Assembly: GCA_963725315.1 (NCBI GenBank) | Contig: CAVRYA010000007.1 | Span: forward strand, 124,001 to 188,000 | DNA length: 64,000 nt | DNA from: JBBRHQ01 sp963725315 | Lineage (GTDB): Bacteria > Actinomycetota > Thermoleophilia > Solirubrobacterales > 70-9 | Reading direction: 5' to 3' | Part shown: positions 60,791-64,000 of the stretch, piece by piece | Layout of the letters: every line of letters starts with the position of its first letter | How positions within the stretch are numbered: the stretch's first letter is position 1 | Made by a program: the position numbers and the translations under genes | Notes under the pieces: model-generated | Database searches by the model: none | Told to the model about the DNA's origin: nothing | What the model saw: only the letters and a program-made list of their open reading frames with translations

Positions 60791-61263
60791 CTACAATCAT
60801 GGTGATGACCGCATCTCCCGGCACCGCCGCGATACCCCAGAGGAAGCTCGAGGCCTGGCGCTCGCTGCTGGCCGCCCACACCTCGCTGACAGCCGGCGTC
60901 GAGCGGGCCCTGGCCGAGGAGGGCTTCCCGCCTCTTGCCTGGTACGACGTCCTCTCGACCCTGGAGCGGGCCCCGGAGAGCGCGGCGCGCCCCCGTGACC
61001 TCGGCTGCGGGATCTCGATCAGCCGCAGCGGCCTCACCCGGTTGCTGGACCGGATGGAGTCGGCGAGCCTGGTCGAGCGCCGCTCCTGCCCGACCGACAG
61101 GCGCGGAACCTGGGTCGTCCTCACCGATGCCGGCGGCGAGATGCTGGAGAGGATGCGCCCGGTCTACGAGTGCGAGCTCGCCGAGAGCTTCGCCGGCGGG
61201 CTCAGCGATCAGGAGGCGGAGACTCTGGGCCGCCTCCTCGACCGCGTCGGATCAGGCGGCTAG
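60775..61263 (+). CDS. MarR-family transcriptional regulator
   Basis: 162 residues from ATG 60775, supported by AAAGG 8 nt before; an ATG at 60805 giving 152 residues is the alternative and leaves the repeats outside the coding part. Winged helix: PRDLGCGISISRSGLTRLLDRME, wing LVERRSCPTDRRGTWVVLT, then a C-terminal dimer helix. It is divergent from YceI, as in many Actinobacteria. Its 3' end overlaps the convergent P-type ATPase gene by 62 nt. Confidence 0.85.
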   Translation: MSTVATTIMVMTASPGTAAIPQRKLEAWRSLLAAHTSLTAGVERALAEEGFPPLAWYDVLSTLERAPESAARPRDLGCGISISRSGLTRLLDRMESASLVERRSCPTDRRGTWVVLTDAGGEMLERMRPVYECELAESFAGGLSDQEAETLGRLLDRVGSGG

Positions 61264-63727
61264 CGGCTCGGCCTGCGCCCCTCGCAGCCGCGGGGACCGG
61301 GACGTGGATCGGCGCCGGGCCCTCCTCGTCGGTCTTGATGTCCGGCGCCTCGAGCCGCTGGATCTGGGGCAGGCGCCACAGGGCGCTGGCGATGACCAGC
61401 CCCAGCGCGGCCGAGAACAGGGCCAGGAACCATTGCGCCGCGGTGAGGATGCTCATCTCGAAGAACTCGCGCACCGGGGGCGCCGCCAGCCCGAGGGCGA
61501 AGAGCGCGCCGAGGCCGGCGACCATCGCCAGCATGTAGCTCTGGATAGCGATGTGCTCGCGCCCCGGGCCGCGCTCGAGCAGCAGCACGAAGCTCAGCCC
61601 GAGGACGATAAGGGTGGTGGTCGCCGCGGTGCGCCCGTCCTCGAGCGAGCCGCCGAAGATCGTGTCGACGAGGAGGAAGGAGAGGATCGAGCCGAGTGCC
61701 ATCGCCAGCCCCGCAGGCACCGCGAAGGCGGCCAGCGAGCGCAGCAGCCGGCCGCGATAGAGCGGCCCGTCGGAGGGGGCGAGGGCGAGGACGAAGGAGG
61801 GGATGCCGATCGTCAGGAGAGCCGCGAGGGTGAGGTGGCGGGGGAGGAAGGGGAAGGCGAAGCCGGGCACCGCAACCAGCAGGATCAGCGCCGCGGCATA
61901 GACGGTCTTGGTTAGGTAGAGCCGCCCGAGTCGGTGCACGTTGCGGGCGATCCTGCGACCCTCGGCGACCGCCTGCGGGAGGCGCGAGAACTCGTCCTCG
62001 AGCAGGACGACGTCGGCGACCCCCTTGGTCACCTGGCTGCCGGAGCCCATCGCCACCGCCATCCGGGCCCGCTTCAGAGCGGGCACGTCATTGACGCCGT
62101 CGCCGATCATCGCCGTGTAGCGGCCGGCGTCGGAGAGCGCCCCGACCAGGGACTTCTTCTGCTCGGGCTTGATCCGGCAGAAGACGCTGTTGCGCTCCGC
62201 GGCCTCGGCGAGCATCTCGGGATCGTCGGGAAGCTGGCTCCCCTCGATCACCCCGGCGTCGTGGGACATTCCCACCGAGTAGGCGACCGCGGTCACGGTC
62301 TCGCGGGCGTCTCCGGAGATCAGCTTCAGATCGACCTCCTCGGCGCGGATGAACTCGACCGTCTCGGCGGCGTCCGGCCGGAGGTTCTCGGTCATCACGA
62401 CCAGCGCCCGCGGCGAGAGTCGCGGCGGCGGGGCCTTCGCCGGATCCTCCGGGAGGGGCGCGGTGGCCTCGCCGAAGGCGACCACCCGTCGCCCGGCCCT
62501 CGTCTCCTCGCGGAGCTTTGCCTCGAGCGCCGGGGTCAGCTCGAGCGCCCCGGAGGAGACCAGCACGTCGGGGGCGCCCATCACGTAGCTGGCGCCGGGG
62601 CCGCCGCCGTCGAGGGTGAGGCCGCTCCACTTCCACTCCGAGGAGAAGGGGACCTCGGCGCTGACCCGCTCCGGGCGGGCCGGGAAGCGCTCGGCGATCG
62701 CCTCCAGGGTGCGGTTGCGGTCGCCGGCGCTGGCGGCGAAGCGGGCCAGGGCGCGGTGGGCGGCCTCGGGATCGGAGGGGTCGGCCGGCTCGACCGACCG
62801 CAGCTCCAGCTCGCCGTCGGTGAGGGTCCCCGTCTTGTCGACGCAAATCGTGTCGACCGCGGCCAGCGACTCGGTCCCGCTCATCTGCTGGACCAGCGTG
62901 CCGCGGCGCGCCAGCCGCACCGCGGCGACCGCGAAGGTGACGCTCATCAGCAGCACCAGCCCCTCGGGGATCAGCGTGATCAACCCGGCGGTCGCCGTCT
63001 GCGCCGCCTCGGTGAGGCCGACCTGGCGGACGTTGAGGGCGACGAGCAGCATCACCGCCAGCGGGATCATCAGGTAGGTGCAGGCGAGGATCACCCGGTT
63101 GACCTCCTCCTGAAGCGGGGAGGGGGGATGGCGGAACGTCCTCGCCTCGCCGGCGATGCGCCCGGCGTAGCTCTGCTCGCGAACGGCGTCCACCAGGTAG
63201 TAGCCCGACCCGGAGACGCAGTAGGAGCCCGAGAGCGCCCGGTCTCCGAGGCCCTTGCGGACGCCGTCCGCCTCGCCGGTGAGCACAGACTCGTCCAGGG
63301 TCATGCCGCGGGTGCGCACGACCTCGCCGTCGGCCACCAGCTGATCGCCGGGCTCGATCTCGACGATGTCACCGGGGACGACCTCGGTGGCGAGCAGCTC
63401 GACCACGGCGCCGTCGCGGATCACGCGGGCTCGGGGCGCGACCACGACGGCGAGCTCGTCGAGGGTCCGCTTCGCCTTCAGCTCCTGGCGGATGCCGATG
63501 TAGGAGTTGACGATCGCGATCAGCCCGAAGATCGCGTCGGCGAACAGCCCCAGCGAGACGATCAGAACGAAGAAGACGCCGATGATCGCGTTGAAGAGGG
63601 TGAATACGTTGCCGGCGACGATGCTCGAGGTCGAGCGCGAGGAGGTGACCTCGGACGGGCCGAGCTGCTTGAGGCGGGCCTCGGCCTCCTCGCTTGAGAG
63701 GCCCCTCTCGATCGCGGCGTCGGTCAC
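61202..63727 (-). CDS. ctpE: P-type cation-transporting ATPase (CtpE-like)
   Basis: 841 residues from GTG 63727. LDESVLTGEADGV (actuator, about 144-156), IPEGLVLL on helix M4, phosphorylated Asp297 in DKTGTLTDG, SGDARETV, and GDGVNDVPALKRARMAVAMG (hinge). M4 has PEGL followed by Val, not the PEGLP of SERCA pumps, as in the mycobacterial CtpE group reported to act on calcium. Ten membrane helices. The C-terminus ends in a GC-rich, Pro/Arg tail that overlaps the MarR gene. Confidence 0.88.
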   Translation of the reverse strand: MTDAAIERGLSSEEAEARLKQLGPSEVTSSRSTSSIVAGNVFTLFNAIIGVFFVLIVSLGLFADAIFGLIAIVNSYIGIRQELKAKRTLDELAVVVAPRARVIRDGAVVELLATEVVPGDIVEIEPGDQLVADGEVVRTRGMTLDESVLTGEADGVRKGLGDRALSGSYCVSGSGYYLVDAVREQSYAGRIAGEARTFRHPPSPLQEEVNRVILACTYLMIPLAVMLLVALNVRQVGLTEAAQTATAGLITLIPEGLVLLMSVTFAVAAVRLARRGTLVQQMSGTESLAAVDTICVDKTGTLTDGELELRSVEPADPSDPEAAHRALARFAASAGDRNRTLEAIAERFPARPERVSAEVPFSSEWKWSGLTLDGGGPGASYVMGAPDVLVSSGALELTPALEAKLREETRAGRRVVAFGEATAPLPEDPAKAPPPRLSPRALVVMTENLRPDAAETVEFIRAEEVDLKLISGDARETVTAVAYSVGMSHDAGVIEGSQLPDDPEMLAEAAERNSVFCRIKPEQKKSLVGALSDAGRYTAMIGDGVNDVPALKRARMAVAMGSGSQVTKGVADVVLLEDEFSRLPQAVAEGRRIARNVHRLGRLYLTKTVYAAALILLVAVPGFAFPFLPRHLTLAALLTIGIPSFVLALAPSDGPLYRGRLLRSLAAFAVPAGLAMALGSILSFLLVDTIFGGSLEDGRTAATTTLIVLGLSFVLLLERGPGREHIAIQSYMLAMVAGLGALFALGLAAPPVREFFEMSILTAAQWFLALFSAALGLVIASALWRLPQIQRLEAPDIKTDEEGPAPIHVPVPAAARGAGRAASRLIRRGRGGGPESPPPDR

Positions 63728-63814
63728 GCAAGGATGTTTACCGGGTCGCCCGATACCCACGTCGGAATCCGGGTCGGGGCAGGCTCCGGGGCGGTTGATC
63801 TAGGGTTCGCCGCC

Positions 63815-64000
63815 GTGTCGCTGAAGCTCGGGCTCAATATCGGCTACTGGGGCATCGGCCCCGAAGGCCCCGCGGCGCTGGAGGCGGTCAGGGCCGCCGA
63901 GGCCGCCGGCTACGACTCGGTCTGGGTTGCCGAGGCCTACGGCTCCGACATCGTCAGCATCCTCGCCTGGCTGGCGCCGCAGACCGAGAGGATCAAGCTC
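63815..64000 (+). CDS. LLM-class F420-dependent oxidoreductase, partial
   Basis: The first 62 codons from GTG 63815 are in the window; the 3' end is cut. LKLGLNIGYWGIGP, EAVRAAEAAGYDSVWVAEAYG and DIVSILAWLAPQTERIKL are the N-terminal beta-alpha units of the bacterial luciferase-like barrel, of the type that uses coenzyme F420 in Actinobacteria. It reads away from the P-type ATPase gene, with 87 nt between. Confidence 0.85.
   Translation, partial: MSLKLGLNIGYWGIGPEGPAALEAVRAAEAAGYDSVWVAEAYGSDIVSILAWLAPQTERIKL

Noticed and set aside
61934..63697. 587-residue plus-strand frame
   Set aside because: Antisense shadow of the P-type ATPase, which has all its catalytic motifs on the other strand.

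Overview
The window is about 70% G+C, densely packed and read from both strands, with many GTG/TTG starts and ATGA/GTGA stop-start overlaps. The gene content points to a high-GC actinobacterium, most likely of the Thermoleophilia/Solirubrobacterales type: an F420-type LLM oxidoreductase, a MoxR-DUF58-transglutaminase trio, an anti-sigma factor of RskA type, a CtpE-like P-type ATPase, a DUF5679 mini zinc ribbon and many secreted proteins. This assignment is inference. I see no tRNA, rRNA, CRISPR array, insertion sequence or phage gene.

Layout. 0.2-8.3 kb: a secreted protein divergent from a phosphate-uptake operon, pstS-C-A-B, followed without a break by a lipoprotein, a zinc-ribbon/membrane/SPOR-like protein, a small zinc-ribbon protein and a secreted phosphoesterase-family protein with an altered active site. 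8.3-15 kb: ABC1/UbiB kinase, large membrane protein, NlpC/P60 hydrolase, MmgE/PrpD protein and acyl-ACP thioesterase. 15-20.7 kb: transglutaminase, DUF58, MoxR and an M1 peptidase. 20.7-28.5 kb: glycerate kinase, SDR, ion channel, MarR plus MFS exporter, FAD oxidase and CoA-acylating aldehyde dehydrogenase. 28.5-32.4 kb: a complete osmoprotectant ABC transporter with a GC-rich tandem repeat at its distal end. 32.4-37.7 kb: NUDIX hydrolase, then photolyase, MTA/MTI phosphorylase, MTA/SAH deaminase and a YHS-tailed permease. 37.7-42.2 kb: PhoD phosphatase, PAS, metallo-beta-lactamase fold, enoyl-CoA hydratase and HD hydrolase. 42.3-48.3 kb: an ABC-2 exporter, duplicated acyltransferases, an ECF sigma/anti-sigma/lipoprotein operon and DUF5679. 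48.5-64 kb: thiolase, DUF4126, MarR, CapA-like protein, hydrolase, 2-hydroxyglutarate oxidase, beta-propeller, crotonase, thioesterase, sulfatase, FMN reductase, YceI/MarR pair, P-type ATPase and the start of an LLM oxidoreductase.

Three signals go beyond routine annotation. (1) A 49-nt imperfect palindrome beginning GCCGAACGCAAGGTTAGG occurs three times, always between genes. (2) Seven genes are each interrupted by what looks like exactly one extra base, mostly in short G/C runs. The uniform sign suggests insertion-type sequence errors, or less likely real decay. One of these fuses DUF58 and the transglutaminase into a false 1132-residue frame. (3) The pst operon carries a coupled set of four envelope or zinc-ribbon proteins, including a phosphoesterase-fold protein that has lost most of its expected metal ligands. 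This is the best candidate here for an undescribed system.
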